The position numbers were made by a program, and so were the translations under genes. A DNA stretch of 27,908 nt from an uncultured Streptomyces sp. (lineage in GTDB: Bacteria; Actinomycetota; Actinomycetes; Streptomycetales; Streptomycetaceae): assembly GCA_946480485.1 (NCBI GenBank), contig CAMLJW010000009.1, positions 1-27,908 of the forward strand, written 5' to 3'. Every line of letters begins with the position of its first letter. Position 1 is the first letter of the stretch. This document shows positions 1-7,654 of this stretch, piece after piece. The notes under the pieces are model-generated. The model did no database searches. It saw only the letters and a list, made by a program, of their open reading frames with translations, and had not been told where the DNA came from.

Positions 1-24
1 GCTGACGAGAGGCCGCAGCCGTGA
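1..24 (+). CDS. 3' end of an upstream gene
   Basis: An open frame enters from the left edge and stops with TGA at 22-24. This overlaps the GTG start at 21 in a GTGA junction, the arrangement used by the following genes. Only seven codons are visible, so nothing can be said about function. Confidence 0.35.
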   Translation, partial: ADERPQP

Positions 25-227
25 GTCGTTGGGGTGAGCTGATCCCGCACCGCGAGGACGACCCGTCGTGCCTGTGCGGCTGCCAGGACGATCCGCTGGT
101 GCAGTGCTGGCACACCGAGCCCGACACGCCCTGCGACTGGAACATTTGCCGCCAGCCCGAACGCCTCGCCGCAGGAGACCGTGGCACCGATCCGGCACGC
201 GTCAGCGGAAAGAAGGAGCAGTCGTGA
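21..227 (+). CDS. Small Cys-rich hypothetical protein
   Basis: A 68-residue protein starting at GTG 21, preceded by a GAGAGG ribosome-binding-like sequence. Five cysteines lie between about residues 17 and 43, including a CLCGC cluster and two later single cysteines, so metal binding is possible but not shown. It is the first complete gene of a four-gene plus-strand chain; its stop overlaps the next GTG. I do not recognise a characterised family. Confidence 0.7.
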   Translation: MSRWGELIPHREDDPSCLCGCQDDPLVQCWHTEPDTPCDWNICRQPERLAAGDRGTDPARVSGKKEQS

Positions 228-448
228 GCGCTCAAGTCCTCAACGACCGCAGCACCCGCCGCATCGCCCGATCTACCGGCCTCAACATCGCGCGGGCCTG
301 GTCGCATGGCGGCTACACCATGGGGTTCGTGACGGCCGACCATCAGCATGGCTGGTGGGACAAGAAGACTGGCGAGTGGGAGTGGGACAGCGAGCCAATG
401 CACTACTCGTCGTGCAGAGAACTGTTTCCGGAGGAGCCCACCCCATGA
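224..448 (+). CDS. Small hypothetical protein
   Basis: A 74-residue protein starting at GTG 224, chosen because AGAAGGAG lies just upstream and the start overlaps the previous stop (GTGA). The reading frame is open further upstream, but that part overlaps the preceding gene. The C-terminal half is rich in Trp, Glu and Tyr (GWWDKKTGEWEWDSE). No domain is recognised. The stop overlaps the next ATG. Confidence 0.7.
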   Translation: MSAQVLNDRSTRRIARSTGLNIARAWSHGGYTMGFVTADHQHGWWDKKTGEWEWDSEPMHYSSCRELFPEEPTP

Positions 449-678
449 GCCCGCTCACCACCGCAGAACGGTTTGCCCGCTACATGCACCAGCCAGCAGC
501 CTGGTACAACGCCGAGGACCTCGCCGACTGGCACGCCACCAGCGACCGCTGGTATCGGACAACGACAGAGTGGACGGACCGGAACCGGCACGCGTGGCCG
601 GGCTGGTTCGACGTGCTCCCGCCACGGCAGCGGCGCCGGATCCGGAAGAAGCTGCGGCGAGAGCAGCGCACCCTATGA
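445..678 (+). CDS. Small basic hypothetical protein
   Basis: A 77-residue protein starting at ATG 445 (ATGA junction), with GGAGG about 10 bases upstream. The N-terminal half is rich in Trp and Tyr. The C-terminus is strongly basic (RQRRRIRKKLRREQR), so nucleic-acid contact is possible. No family is recognised. It is translationally coupled on both sides in the plus-strand island. Confidence 0.7.
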   Translation: MSPLTTAERFARYMHQPAAWYNAEDLADWHATSDRWYRTTTEWTDRNRHAWPGWFDVLPPRQRRRIRKKLRREQRTL

Positions 679-977
679 GCGACCGCATCCCGCTCGACCC
701 CGACCGGGCCACTGCCTTCGATCAAGCACTGGAGAACCGCCGCGAGTACATCCGAGCGGAGAGACTCGACCAGCTGGCCGACGGCGGCGAGTCCGTGCCC
801 TATCCGGGCTGCCCAGAGTGCGGCGTCCCGGCGAAACATGTTGTGTGGTCCACGTACGACCGAGGTCCGGGCGGCGTGCTGGAGATCGACTTGGGCGCGT
901 GCTGGCATCGGTTCACCGTGAGCCCGGTGCCCACGCGTTTCGACCCGGACGGCTTCTGGGGGCACTCGGGAGACTGA
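675..977 (+). CDS. Small CxxC protein
   Basis: A 100-residue protein starting at ATG 675 (ATGA junction). A CPEC pair near residues 46-49, a later Cys-Trp-His (about residues 80-82) and a C-terminal His suggest a small metal-binding fold; this is inference. It is the last gene of the island and stops 10 bases before the stop of the oppositely oriented portal gene, with no strong hairpin between them. Confidence 0.7.
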   Translation: MSDRIPLDPDRATAFDQALENRREYIRAERLDQLADGGESVPYPGCPECGVPAKHVVWSTYDRGPGGVLEIDLGACWHRFTVSPVPTRFDPDGFWGHSGD

Positions 978-986
978 CGTCCGCGC

Positions 987-3044
987 TCACTCCCACTGGG
1001 CCACGAACGTCCCCCGACACCGGATGCCGCCCTCGCAGTGCTGGTAGCCACCCGACCCGTACACCGCGCGGACGGCGTCGAGGTCTTCGAACTCGGTACC
1101 GTCGATGTCCTTGCACGGCGAACAGGTGTTGGAGTCGAGTTTCTCGTTCGAGAAGTACCGGGCCTTCGGCGCAGCAGCGAGCGTCGCCACCCGGCCCGCG
1201 TTCTGCGCCCGATGCAACGCCCCACCCAGTTGGTCACGCCGGAACCAGTTCTTCAACCCCCGCAGGAACCCGCCCACCCGCTCAGCGACCTCCGACCCGC
1301 GCACACCCGGCACCAGCAGCCGCAGTGCTTCACGGCCCGCAGAGGCGGCAGTGTCCGCAGCCAGCAGCGCAGCCGTCGCCGCAGCAATCTCGATCAACTC
1401 CGAGCCGAACGCGTTCCGCAGCCCTTTATCCACCTTCGGCGGCTTCACCCTCACGCCCTGCTCGGCAGCCTCATCCGCCATCTGCTGCGCGGCCACCTCG
1501 GCCATCTCCCCGAGCGCCCGCCTCAGCACATCAATGCTCGGCCCGGAGTCCACGACCAGCGTCGCCAACGCCTCCGTATCGCCCGCATCCACGGCCGCCG
1601 CGATCTGCTCCTCCACCGCCGCATACTGCGCCTCAGCCACCGGCTCCCACGCCTCCAACAGCCCGGTCAGTGCATCCTCGAACTGCTCCCGCACCGGCGC
1701 AAGATCCGACTTCACCACAGCAGCACGAGGCGACCGAGGACGCGCAATCACCGTGTTAAACGACGGCAACGCCCTTGGCGCCGGCTGGAACGGCACGTGA
1801 TGGTGCAGATCCACCCGCGCGGCAGGAGCAGGCGCCAAGGCCGGGCCCGTAGAGGGCGCCACGGTCACGGGCGGCCGGTAGCCGAGATCAGGCAGCCCGA
1901 GGTACTCGGAGACCAGGACCGGGTCGGCGCCACCGTCCACGAGGGTCTTCCACGCCGTCGACTTCGCGGTGATCTCCTCGTTGCGGGCCCCAGCGTCCGG
2001 GGGTACCGGGTCGCAGTAGTCGAACTCCAACTGCCGAGCCGCCTCTGGCCCGTACAACGGAAGCAGATCGTTGATCAGAGCGCCCTTCCACCGCTCCAGC
2101 CGGGGCACCGTCAGCTGCTCCGCGAACAGCACCTTCGATGCTTCAGCGGTGGCCCGGTTCACATCCCCGACCTCGCCGAGTACGAACGCGGGCGCGCCGA
2201 ACGCCTCCCTGATCACGTCACGGGACACCTGCCGAAGCTCGGCGAACTGCATGTCGCGCTGCGTGTACTTGCGGTCCTTCCACGTGCCGTGTTCCAAGAA
2301 CGCCACCCGGTGGGCGTTGGCGACGCCCTTGTGCTGTTCGTTCCAGCGGGCCTGCAACTGATCCCACTCAGGGTCGGACAGGACGGTGGGGAGTTCGATG
2401 ATCCCGCCGGGCTCAGCGCTGTTCATGAAGAAGTTCCGGTTCCACTCCGCGGAGTACCGGCTGGCGTCGATCTCGGTGAGCACCGACTGCACCGGGCCCA
2501 TACCCCGGTACGGGTCCAGCGGGTTCGGCATACGGATCTGGATCACGTCCTCCACACGGAGTGCGATCTCCTGCCCGTCCGGCCCCGTGTACAGGTAGCC
2601 GGAGATGAAATCGGTCGGGTGCGGCACCGGCTGGATACGGTCCGGGCGCACCGGCCACAGCTCCAGCGGCATCGGCGACCTAGGGTTGCGGGAGATGACC
2701 AGCCATCCCTCACCGGTCAGGTCGATGTGCTGCTGAACCGTCTCCACCAGTTCCTGCCGGGTGAAGAACTTGTTCGGCTTGTTCCACAGGTCCAGGACCG
2801 CATGCCTCGTGACCTCGACACGGTCCTCTGGCAGCCCGGACGGCGCCTTGCGGTACAGCTTCCAGTCGACCAGGGCGGTCGCGTTCGATGTCCGGTTGAC
2901 GATCGAGAACAGGGTGCCGACCGCGCCCATCGCCCGCATCTGCGCCTCAGCCCCGGACGGTGCCCGCCACGGGATACTCAGGCCGCCCCGCGACGACACG
3001 TACGGCACCGGCGCCCGATTCCTCAATGCACGTAGAGACCTCAC
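987..3044 (-). CDS. Portal protein fused to a MuF-like head morphogenesis domain
   Basis: A 685-residue phage portal protein, forming the ring through which DNA enters the head, fused to a C-terminal MuF-type minor head domain. The first about 420 residues are portal-like, with the segment around RMPNPLDPYRGMGPVQSV typical of portal stems and crowns. A long Ala/Glu-rich helical region follows. The last about 70 residues carry the MuF signature: RAQNAGR, LDSNTCSPC, IDG, a GGYQHC stretch and RCRGT. I chose GTG 3044 because AGAAGGGG precedes it and it overlaps the stop of the upstream gene (GTGA); the frame stays open further upstream. Transcription runs from TerS and TerL. A protease or capsid gene would normally follow, but the next genes face the other way. 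Confidence 0.93.
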   Translation of the reverse strand: MRSLRALRNRAPVPYVSSRGGLSIPWRAPSGAEAQMRAMGAVGTLFSIVNRTSNATALVDWKLYRKAPSGLPEDRVEVTRHAVLDLWNKPNKFFTRQELVETVQQHIDLTGEGWLVISRNPRSPMPLELWPVRPDRIQPVPHPTDFISGYLYTGPDGQEIALRVEDVIQIRMPNPLDPYRGMGPVQSVLTEIDASRYSAEWNRNFFMNSAEPGGIIELPTVLSDPEWDQLQARWNEQHKGVANAHRVAFLEHGTWKDRKYTQRDMQFAELRQVSRDVIREAFGAPAFVLGEVGDVNRATAEASKVLFAEQLTVPRLERWKGALINDLLPLYGPEAARQLEFDYCDPVPPDAGARNEEITAKSTAWKTLVDGGADPVLVSEYLGLPDLGYRPPVTVAPSTGPALAPAPAARVDLHHHVPFQPAPRALPSFNTVIARPRSPRAAVVKSDLAPVREQFEDALTGLLEAWEPVAEAQYAAVEEQIAAAVDAGDTEALATLVVDSGPSIDVLRRALGEMAEVAAQQMADEAAEQGVRVKPPKVDKGLRNAFGSELIEIAAATAALLAADTAASAGREALRLLVPGVRGSEVAERVGGFLRGLKNWFRRDQLGGALHRAQNAGRVATLAAAPKARYFSNEKLDSNTCSPCKDIDGTEFEDLDAVRAVYGSGGYQHCEGGIRCRGTFVAQWE

Positions 3045-3265
3045 CGGGCCGTCCCCTTCTCGTTGTCGGACAGGACACCCATCAGCAACAGCGACGCGGC
3101 AGCCCCGGCGAGGCCCGCCCCGACACCCCAGGTCACCCACGCGGACGCGGTACCACACGCGAACCCGGCGGTCGTGTACAGGCCCGCACGGGCCTCAGAC
3201 GCAGCGGACGCAGCCTTAGCGAGGCGGGCGCGGGCCGCGGCAAGTGTGGCGGCTGTCTTCTTCAC
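3041..3265 (-). CDS. Small single-span membrane protein between TerL and portal
   Basis: A 74-residue protein. The N-terminal half is Ala/Arg/Lys-rich and helical; one hydrophobic segment lies near residues 41-65 (GVGAGLAGAAASLLL). I chose GTG 3265 because GGAGG sits five bases upstream; an in-frame ATG at 3298 has no such site. It overlaps the portal start by four bases, so the two are probably translated together. The position between terminase and portal suggests a packaging or early head role, but no function is recognised. Confidence 0.65.
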   Translation of the reverse strand: MKKTAATLAAARARLAKAASAASEARAGLYTTAGFACGTASAWVTWGVGAGLAGAAASLLLMGVLSDNEKGTAR

Positions 3266-3337
3266 GCCGGCCTCCAAACGGGTTCGACTACCTGGCATTG
3301 TCCACGGATGTCCAGCAGGGCGGCTAGCGTCGGGCGA

Positions 3338-4843
3338 TCACAGCCACCGCACACGGGTCCGGCCTGCGGCGTAGAACGCCAGCAGCAACGCATCCGCGTT
3401 GTCCGGCGACCTGCTCAGCCGCTTCTTAATCTCGTCCTTCGGCTCCACCCGGATCCGGCCCTTCGGGTCCACGTCCCACCGCGGCTCCAGCAACTGCGCC
3501 ACCGTCGTGTCGGCGTTCGCCATCGTCGACAGGTCCCAGCCACCGGACTCGGACAAGCCACGCCCCAGTTCCCACCACAGTTCGGCCCGCAGGTTCATGA
3601 ACTTGGTCGGCTGGGATGCGGCCTCGGCGACGTTCACGGCGACGATCTGCGCGGTGTGCTCACGCCGGTTCTGCGCGTTCCGCAACTCGCCGATCACACC
3701 GAACCCGACACCGATGCTGTCGACCTTCACCACAGTTGCACCGGACTCCCGGATAGCGCGCAGCACGAGCGGCGCGATCTGCTCAGGCCGGTCCGTGTGC
3801 GCCCGCCACTCCCGGCCGGCATGCACACCGCGGCGCTCCCGGATGACGGTCTCGTCACCGCCGCCACCGACGTCCACGCCGAGTTCGACGGGCACAAAGA
3901 ACTCGTCCGGGCGCCGCTGCTCCAACGGCATGCGGCACTTGGCCACGTCGGAGCCGCGAACGACCTGGTTGGGCCCGTCCTCGGAGAACTCACCCAGCAC
4001 CTTCGACCGGTAGACCGGGTTCTCCTCACCCCACTCGCGGGCCTTCTCCTCCACCCACTCGCGGCCGACGAGCGCAGCCGACATCTCCTCTGGCACCGTC
4101 TCGCCGGTGAGGTTCGGAGAGTCGAAGGCGCTGATTGCCATCTGGTGCCAGGTGGATCCGGGGAGGCACACCTTCCGGAAGTGGGAGGCCGGGTTGTCCG
4201 GGTTGCCGATCGCGAGGATCCGGCAGTCCGGGCCCGTGGCCAGCGCGTCGGCTGCCGTCCACAGCTGCTCAGGGATTCCGCAGGCTTCGTCCAGCACGAC
4301 GAGCACGTAGCGGGCGTGGATGCCCTGGAATCCGTCGGTGTCGGTGTCGGCGGGCTTGCGTCCGTAGCCGACGAGTTCATCGTCGATGAGCCACTCGGTC
4401 TGGTTGACGCGGCCTGCGAGTTGGCCGGCACGGTGGTGCTTGCGGATGTACCGCCAGAGGATCGCGCGGACCTGGGAGAAGGTGGGGGCGGTGGAGACGA
4501 CGAAGGCTTCGCCGGGCGGGTGGGTGTCGAGCCACCAGCAGGCGACCAGGGCGGCGGTCCACGACTTGCCGACGCCGTGACCGCTACGCACGGCGACGCG
4601 GCGGTGGTCGCGTACGGCGCTGAGGATCTCTCGCTGCTTGGACCACACCGTCTGATTGAGGCGCTCCTGTACCCAGCGGACTGGGTGGGCCCCGTACTTG
4701 GTTGTGCGGCCTGCGAGGGTGCGCCGGTCGACGGTGGCCTTCAGGTGGTTGCGGAGGAGCTTTAGCTGTCGGGTGTCGCCGGCGCGGACGAGTTGGTCGA
4801 CTTGGGCGCGGATCCGCGCGATGTCAGCCGGTGGGGCCGTCAT
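3338..4843 (-). CDS. terL: Terminase large subunit (DNA-packaging ATPase and nuclease)
   Basis: A 501-residue motor that drives DNA into the prohead and cuts it. The ATPase half shows Walker A at residues 87-94 (SGHGVGKS) and Walker B with D185-E186 (VVLDEA). The RNase H-like nuclease half shows three expected acidic positions: D324 in GVDVGGGGDE, D375 in VVKVDS and D484 in NADALLL. Length is normal for the family. ATG 4843 is preferred; it gives a 20-base overlap with the TerS gene, whereas an upstream in-frame ATG at 4927 would overlap far more. TerS lies directly upstream and portal downstream. Confidence 0.95.
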   Translation of the reverse strand: MTAPPADIARIRAQVDQLVRAGDTRQLKLLRNHLKATVDRRTLAGRTTKYGAHPVRWVQERLNQTVWSKQREILSAVRDHRRVAVRSGHGVGKSWTAALVACWWLDTHPPGEAFVVSTAPTFSQVRAILWRYIRKHHRAGQLAGRVNQTEWLIDDELVGYGRKPADTDTDGFQGIHARYVLVVLDEACGIPEQLWTAADALATGPDCRILAIGNPDNPASHFRKVCLPGSTWHQMAISAFDSPNLTGETVPEEMSAALVGREWVEEKAREWGEENPVYRSKVLGEFSEDGPNQVVRGSDVAKCRMPLEQRRPDEFFVPVELGVDVGGGGDETVIRERRGVHAGREWRAHTDRPEQIAPLVLRAIRESGATVVKVDSIGVGFGVIGELRNAQNRREHTAQIVAVNVAEAASQPTKFMNLRAELWWELGRGLSESGGWDLSTMANADTTVAQLLEPRWDVDPKGRIRVEPKDEIKKRLSRSPDNADALLLAFYAAGRTRVRWL

Positions 4844-5366
4844 CGCTGGTGGCTCGGTCGAGGAGGGCGGTGATCTCGTCGCCGAGCTGCTGGGCGTCGA
4901 CGCTGACGCGGGAGGGTGCGTCGACACCGAAGAGCTTGCGGTAGGACTCGCGGACGCGGAGGAGGCGGTCGATCGCGGCGAGCTTGGGGCCGTCGTCGAG
5001 GATGGGCTGCCCGTCGTCGTCCTTGACGATGTGGCCGTGGGAGACGGTGATGTGATCCCGTTCCAGGACTTCCAGCGCGGCCACGAATAGGTCGTCGAGT
5101 TGCTGCGCTTCGGCTGCGATGAGTTCGGCGCCGGCTTCGCGGTAGACGGCTTCGCGGCAGCGTTGGATGGCGCGCCAGGCGTCGCTTTTGTTGTTGTAGC
5201 CGACGGCGTCTGCGATCTGCTGGTAGCTGAGCCTGGGGTTGTCGGCTTTGAGGCGTGCGGCGTGGGCTGCGCGGTCGGCGGCGTTCTGGCTGGGTTCGAA
5301 GCGGCCGGTGTTGTTGTTGTGGGGGCGGTCGTTGGGGTGGGGGTTGGGGGTGTCGCTGGTGGTCAT
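4824..5366 (-). CDS. terS: Terminase small subunit, DNA-recognition component
   Basis: A 180-residue protein immediately upstream of TerL and overlapping it. The N-terminal 20 residues are Asn/Pro/His-rich and probably disordered. A helix-turn-helix-like stretch follows at about residues 45-70 (YQQIADAVGYNNKSDAW), then a long helical region suited to oligomerisation. Small terminases bind the packaging site and load TerL. ATG 5366 has AAGGGGGA upstream. The gene starts after a strong hairpin (5453-5498), so its promoter probably lies in 5367-5452, where two GGTAAC direct repeats (5396-5401 and 5415-5420) are visible. Function rests on position and HTH, not on a diagnostic motif. Confidence 0.85.
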   Translation of the reverse strand: MTTSDTPNPHPNDRPHNNNTGRFEPSQNAADRAAHAARLKADNPRLSYQQIADAVGYNNKSDAWRAIQRCREAVYREAGAELIAAEAQQLDDLFVAALEVLERDHITVSHGHIVKDDDGQPILDDGPKLAAIDRLLRVRESYRKLFGVDAPSRVSVDAQQLGDEITALLDRATSDDGPTG

Positions 5367-5452
5367 GGCGTGTCCCCCTTCTTGGGTGTGGTATCGGTAA
5401 CGTGGTGGTTTGATGGTAACGGCGAGTGCAACTGGTGGACGGTGGCACGGGT

Positions 5453-5498
5453 GAGGGCCCGCTCCCTGGGTCGGTGGCGAACCGAGGAGCGGGCCCTC
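5453..5498. terminator. Strong inverted-repeat hairpin, probable terminator
   Basis: A perfect 13-bp inverted repeat (GAGGGCCCGCTCC at 5453-5465 and GGAGCGGGCCCTC at 5486-5498). An inner TCGGT/ACCGA stem lies within the loop. It separates the end of the small-gene operon from the terminase operon. There is no long T-run, which is common for actinobacterial terminators. Confidence 0.75.
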
Positions 5499-5512
5499 TG
5501 GCGTGCGCGGGG

Positions 5513-5782
5513 TCAGGCGAGTTGCTGGCTGGTGATGAGCGGGTGGGGTTCGAGGGAGACCCAGTCGCATCCGCCGTGGGCGTGGACGGCTCCGCTGCCC
5601 TTGTCCTGCCACGCCTGGTCGAGGTCGAACGGGATGCGCTGCGCGGCCTCGACGAACGAGCCCTTGGCGGCTTCCTTTGTTGCGTAGACGCCGAGGACTT
5701 CGCCGCCTTCGTGGTCTTCGCCAGTGGAGAGGATCCAGACGGTCGCGGCGCTCGGCTGCTGGCTGTGGGCGAGTTCGGTCAT
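5513..5782 (-). CDS. Conserved-looking hypothetical protein
   Basis: An 89-residue protein starting at ATG 5782, with ACAGGA upstream. It has a beta-rich start (TVWILSTGEDHEGG), an alpha segment (TKEAAKGSFVEAA) and a His/Gly stretch (VHAHGGCDW). It resembles unnamed proteins I associate with Streptomyces phages; no activity is known to me. It is the last gene before the 5453-5498 hairpin. Confidence 0.75.
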   Translation of the reverse strand: MTELAHSQQPSAATVWILSTGEDHEGGEVLGVYATKEAAKGSFVEAAQRIPFDLDQAWQDKGSGAVHAHGGCDWVSLEPHPLITSQQLA

Positions 5783-5808
5783 GTGGTTGATCCTGTCGGG
5801 TCGGGTTG

Positions 5809-6105
5809 TCAGCGTGCCCACGATCCGTCTGGGCACTGCTGGGTGACGTACATGTCGAACGGGCCGCACGACCACGCCGGATCGCTGGTGGGGTCGACGG
5901 TGACGAGCGCACCGAACATGCGCGGCTCGACCACGACGGCCGGGACTGGTGAGGAGTCCTCGGTCCACAGCACCTGTATCCGGTCCCCGGCCTTCAGGCC
6001 GAAGTAGTCGGCGGTTGGCGTCAGGTCGGGGAAGCCGTCTGGCAAGTCTTCCTGAGCGGTTGGCTCTGCGTCGTCGCCCCGCAGGGCATCTTGCGTGGCG
6101 GTCAT
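5809..6105 (-). CDS. Hypothetical protein, beta-rich
   Basis: A 98-residue acidic protein starting at ATG 6105 and overlapping the stop of the upstream gene (ATGA). No Shine-Dalgarno-like sequence is visible, so translation probably depends on coupling. The middle is strand-rich, with a KAGDRIQVLW segment reminiscent of small SH3-like or Tudor-like barrels, but this is only a resemblance. Two cysteines lie near the C-terminus. Confidence 0.72.
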   Translation of the reverse strand: MTATQDALRGDDAEPTAQEDLPDGFPDLTPTADYFGLKAGDRIQVLWTEDSSPVPAVVVEPRMFGALVTVDPTSDPAWSCGPFDMYVTQQCPDGSWAR

Positions 6106-6272
6106 GGGCAGCAGGGGCAGGAGGAGGTGAGCCGGTATCCGTGTTCGCAGCGGGACTGCTCGGCGGCTGCTCGGCCGTCTCCGCGGATGTAGTAGTACGG
6201 GTAGCGCTTGATGTCGCGGATGGTGACCTTGCCGGGTTTCTTCGGGTGGGCGGGGACGGGGTGTTGCTGCAT
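6102..6272 (-). CDS. Small Cys-tailed protein (56 aa)
   Basis: A 56-residue protein starting at ATG 6272 with AGGAG upstream. It has a basic middle with a YPYYYIRGDGR segment and a C-terminal Cys/His cluster: C42, H44, C52, C54 and C55 (SCPCCP). The stop overlaps the next ATG (ATGA), which supports it as a real gene despite its size. The Cys arrangement suggests metal binding; function is unknown. Confidence 0.7.
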   Translation of the reverse strand: MQQHPVPAHPKKPGKVTIRDIKRYPYYYIRGDGRAAAEQSRCEHGYRLTSSCPCCP

Positions 6273-6309
6273 GAGGTTCTCCTGTCGTGTCGGGCGGTCA
6301 GGCGGCGGG

Positions 6310-6483
6310 TTAGTGGGGGCTGTGGTCGGGGCAGTAGTCCCGGCCTTCGACGTCGCTCCACCCTTCGACTGCGAGGGACCGGCGGTGATCGGCGGCTTCG
6401 TCCTCGCGAGGGGTGGGCTTGAAGGCGGCGCTAACGGAGTGCTCGGGGCAGTCGTCGTGCGCGCATTGGATGGTGTGGGCCAT
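6310..6483 (-). CDS. Small zinc-ribbon-like protein (57 aa)
   Basis: A 57-residue protein starting at ATG 6483 with GAAGGAG upstream. C7, H9, C12 and H15 near the N-terminus and C51 and H54 near the C-terminus (YCPDH) could form a split zinc site around an acidic middle with GWSDVEGRDY. This layout is common in small actinophage proteins of unknown role. The stop is TAA at 6310-6312, 38 bases before the next gene. Confidence 0.72.
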   Translation of the reverse strand: MAHTIQCAHDDCPEHSVSAAFKPTPREDEAADHRRSLAVEGWSDVEGRDYCPDHSPH

Positions 6484-6499
6484 GTCAGGCTCCTTCGGG

Positions 6500-6583
6500 T
6501 TAGGCGGCCAAAGCGTCGGCGAGGAGTTGGACGCGGGTGGTGGCGGGGCAGCCGACGGGGTAGAGGACGGTGACCGTGGTCAG
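6500..6583 (-). CDS. Possible 27-aa ORF with a CTG start
   Basis: An open stretch of 27 codons with strong G/C third-position bias ending at TAG 6500. No ATG, GTG or TTG is available after the preceding gene, but a CTG at 6583 overlaps that gene's stop as CTGA, the same geometry as the ATGA and GTGA junctions elsewhere. The product would begin TTVTVLYPVG. It is weakly supported because CTG starts are rare. Confidence 0.3.
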   Translation of the reverse strand: MTTVTVLYPVGCPATTRVQLLADALAA

Positions 6584-7065
6584 GACTGGCGGAGCCGCTT
6601 GCAGTCGTCGCAGGTGACGTAGGCGAGGTTCTTGGCGTAGCGGGTCTCGCCCCAGGCCATGTCTCGGCCGGCCGGGGCGCCGCACAGGGTGCGGCTGCCG
6701 TTCTCGCTGGGCCCGTACTGGGGGCGGTAGAAGCCGTTGCCCCGCTTGCGGGCGGGGCGCTGACGGATGTGGACGGGTGTGTTGTCGGGCTGCGGTGCGG
6801 GGTCCGTGGCGGCCTTCCGCTCGAAGAAACCCAGCGGGTCGACGCTGTCGCCGTTGTCGTCGAGGGCCACGAGCCACTCGTCGAACAGGTCGTCGCCGAG
6901 CCGCTTGTGGAACTCGTCCAGGATCCAGCCGCGCACGAGGGCGAGTTCCTGCGTGACGGTGGCGCCCTCGGTGGCCACCCATGCGATGCACAGGGACTCG
7001 TCGGTGAGGCTGGCGGTCATCTCCCGCATCGTGGCCTCTGCCTGCTCGCGTTCGTTGGCGTTCAT
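6580..7065 (-). CDS. Hypothetical protein with C-terminal Cys motif
   Basis: A 161-residue protein starting at ATG 7065 with GAGGAG upstream. The N-terminal 90 residues are helical and acidic. A basic linker (RQRPARKRGNG) leads to a C-terminal module with CGAPAGRDMAW and a final VTCDDCKRL, giving three cysteines that could bind a metal. Such tails occur in several unnamed Streptomyces phage proteins. No activity is assigned. Confidence 0.75.
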   Translation of the reverse strand: MNANEREQAEATMREMTASLTDESLCIAWVATEGATVTQELALVRGWILDEFHKRLGDDLFDEWLVALDDNGDSVDPLGFFERKAATDPAPQPDNTPVHIRQRPARKRGNGFYRPQYGPSENGSRTLCGAPAGRDMAWGETRYAKNLAYVTCDDCKRLRQS

Positions 7066-7122
7066 CGGGGTCTCCTCGCGGGTCGTGCTGGCCTGGTTCG
7101 TCTGCTGCGCCGTGGAGTTGGT

Positions 7123-7506
7123 TCAGGCGGCCTCCGCGTACGTGCCAGCGAGGAGGTGGCGGGTGCCCTTGTAGGTGGTGAGGGCGGTGTAGAGGGCCTG
7201 GTCGATGGGGCCGTACACGAACACGTGGATCCACTTGCCGGTCGTCCGGTGCTGGGTCCAGACCCTGACCGTGTCGCCGCCGTGCTGCGCCCGGTAGGCC
7301 TTCGCCGTGTGCCGGCCGAACCAGCTCTTGACGCCGTCCTTCAGGTCTCCGCCGCCGATCCGGTCGAGGAAGTCGCCGGTCTTCACGAGGCGTCCCGTCT
7401 CGACGTGGGCGGCGATGATGCCGGAGAGGGTGCGGTATCCGAGGGCGCGCGTGGTGGTGACGGCGGCTCGGTGGGTGTTGCGGCGGGTACGGGCGGCGGC
7501 GTTCAT
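7123..7506 (-). CDS. Hypothetical protein, first gene of a minus-strand operon
   Basis: A 127-residue basic protein. ATG 7506 is chosen because GGGGGAG precedes it; a longer start at 7596 would run through the promoter region. A segment of about residues 50-80 (GDLKDGVKSWFGRHTAKAY) is followed by a strand-rich part (TVRVWTQHRTTGKWIHVFV). I recall similar unnamed Streptomyces phage proteins but no function. It is transcribed divergently from the HTH gene at 7655. Confidence 0.75.
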   Translation of the reverse strand: MNAAARTRRNTHRAAVTTTRALGYRTLSGIIAAHVETGRLVKTGDFLDRIGGGDLKDGVKSWFGRHTAKAYRAQHGGDTVRVWTQHRTTGKWIHVFVYGPIDQALYTALTTYKGTRHLLAGTYAEAA

Positions 7507-7543
7507 CTGTGGTCTCCCCCAGTTGCGTTGCTTGATGTCTCCT

Positions 7544-7574
7544 ATGGTTACAACTTGAGGATAGGGAGTCAAGT
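7544..7574 (-). promoter_or_regulatory. Candidate minus-strand promoter with overlapping inverted repeat
   Basis: On the minus strand TTGACT (7572-7567) and TAACCA (7550-7545) are spaced by 16 bases and point at the gene starting at 7506. An inverted repeat, ACTTGA (7553-7558) and TCAAGT (7569-7574), overlaps the -35, so a dimeric regulator could block it. The local sequence is visibly less GC-rich than its surroundings. No experimental support. Confidence 0.5.
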
Positions 7575-7654
7575 AGTGGAGTGAGGTTACTTTCACAAGT
7601 TACGGACTGTGGGTGTCTACCGTGCTTGCTGCCGCACGTGGCATCATCGAGAAC

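Noticed and set aside
1038..3035. Long open frame on the plus strand opposite the portal gene
   Set aside because: It is antisense to a clear portal-MuF gene, is Arg/His/Pro-rich, and has no recognisable motif; long opposite-strand frames are expected at this GC content.
2960..4765. 601-codon plus-strand frame opposite TerL
   Set aside because: TerL has Walker and nuclease motifs on the minus strand; the opposite frame has none.
5396..5420. Two GGTAAC direct repeats upstream of TerS
   Set aside because: Two 6-bp copies 19 bases apart are too little to call an operator, and no clear -10/-35 pair accompanies them.
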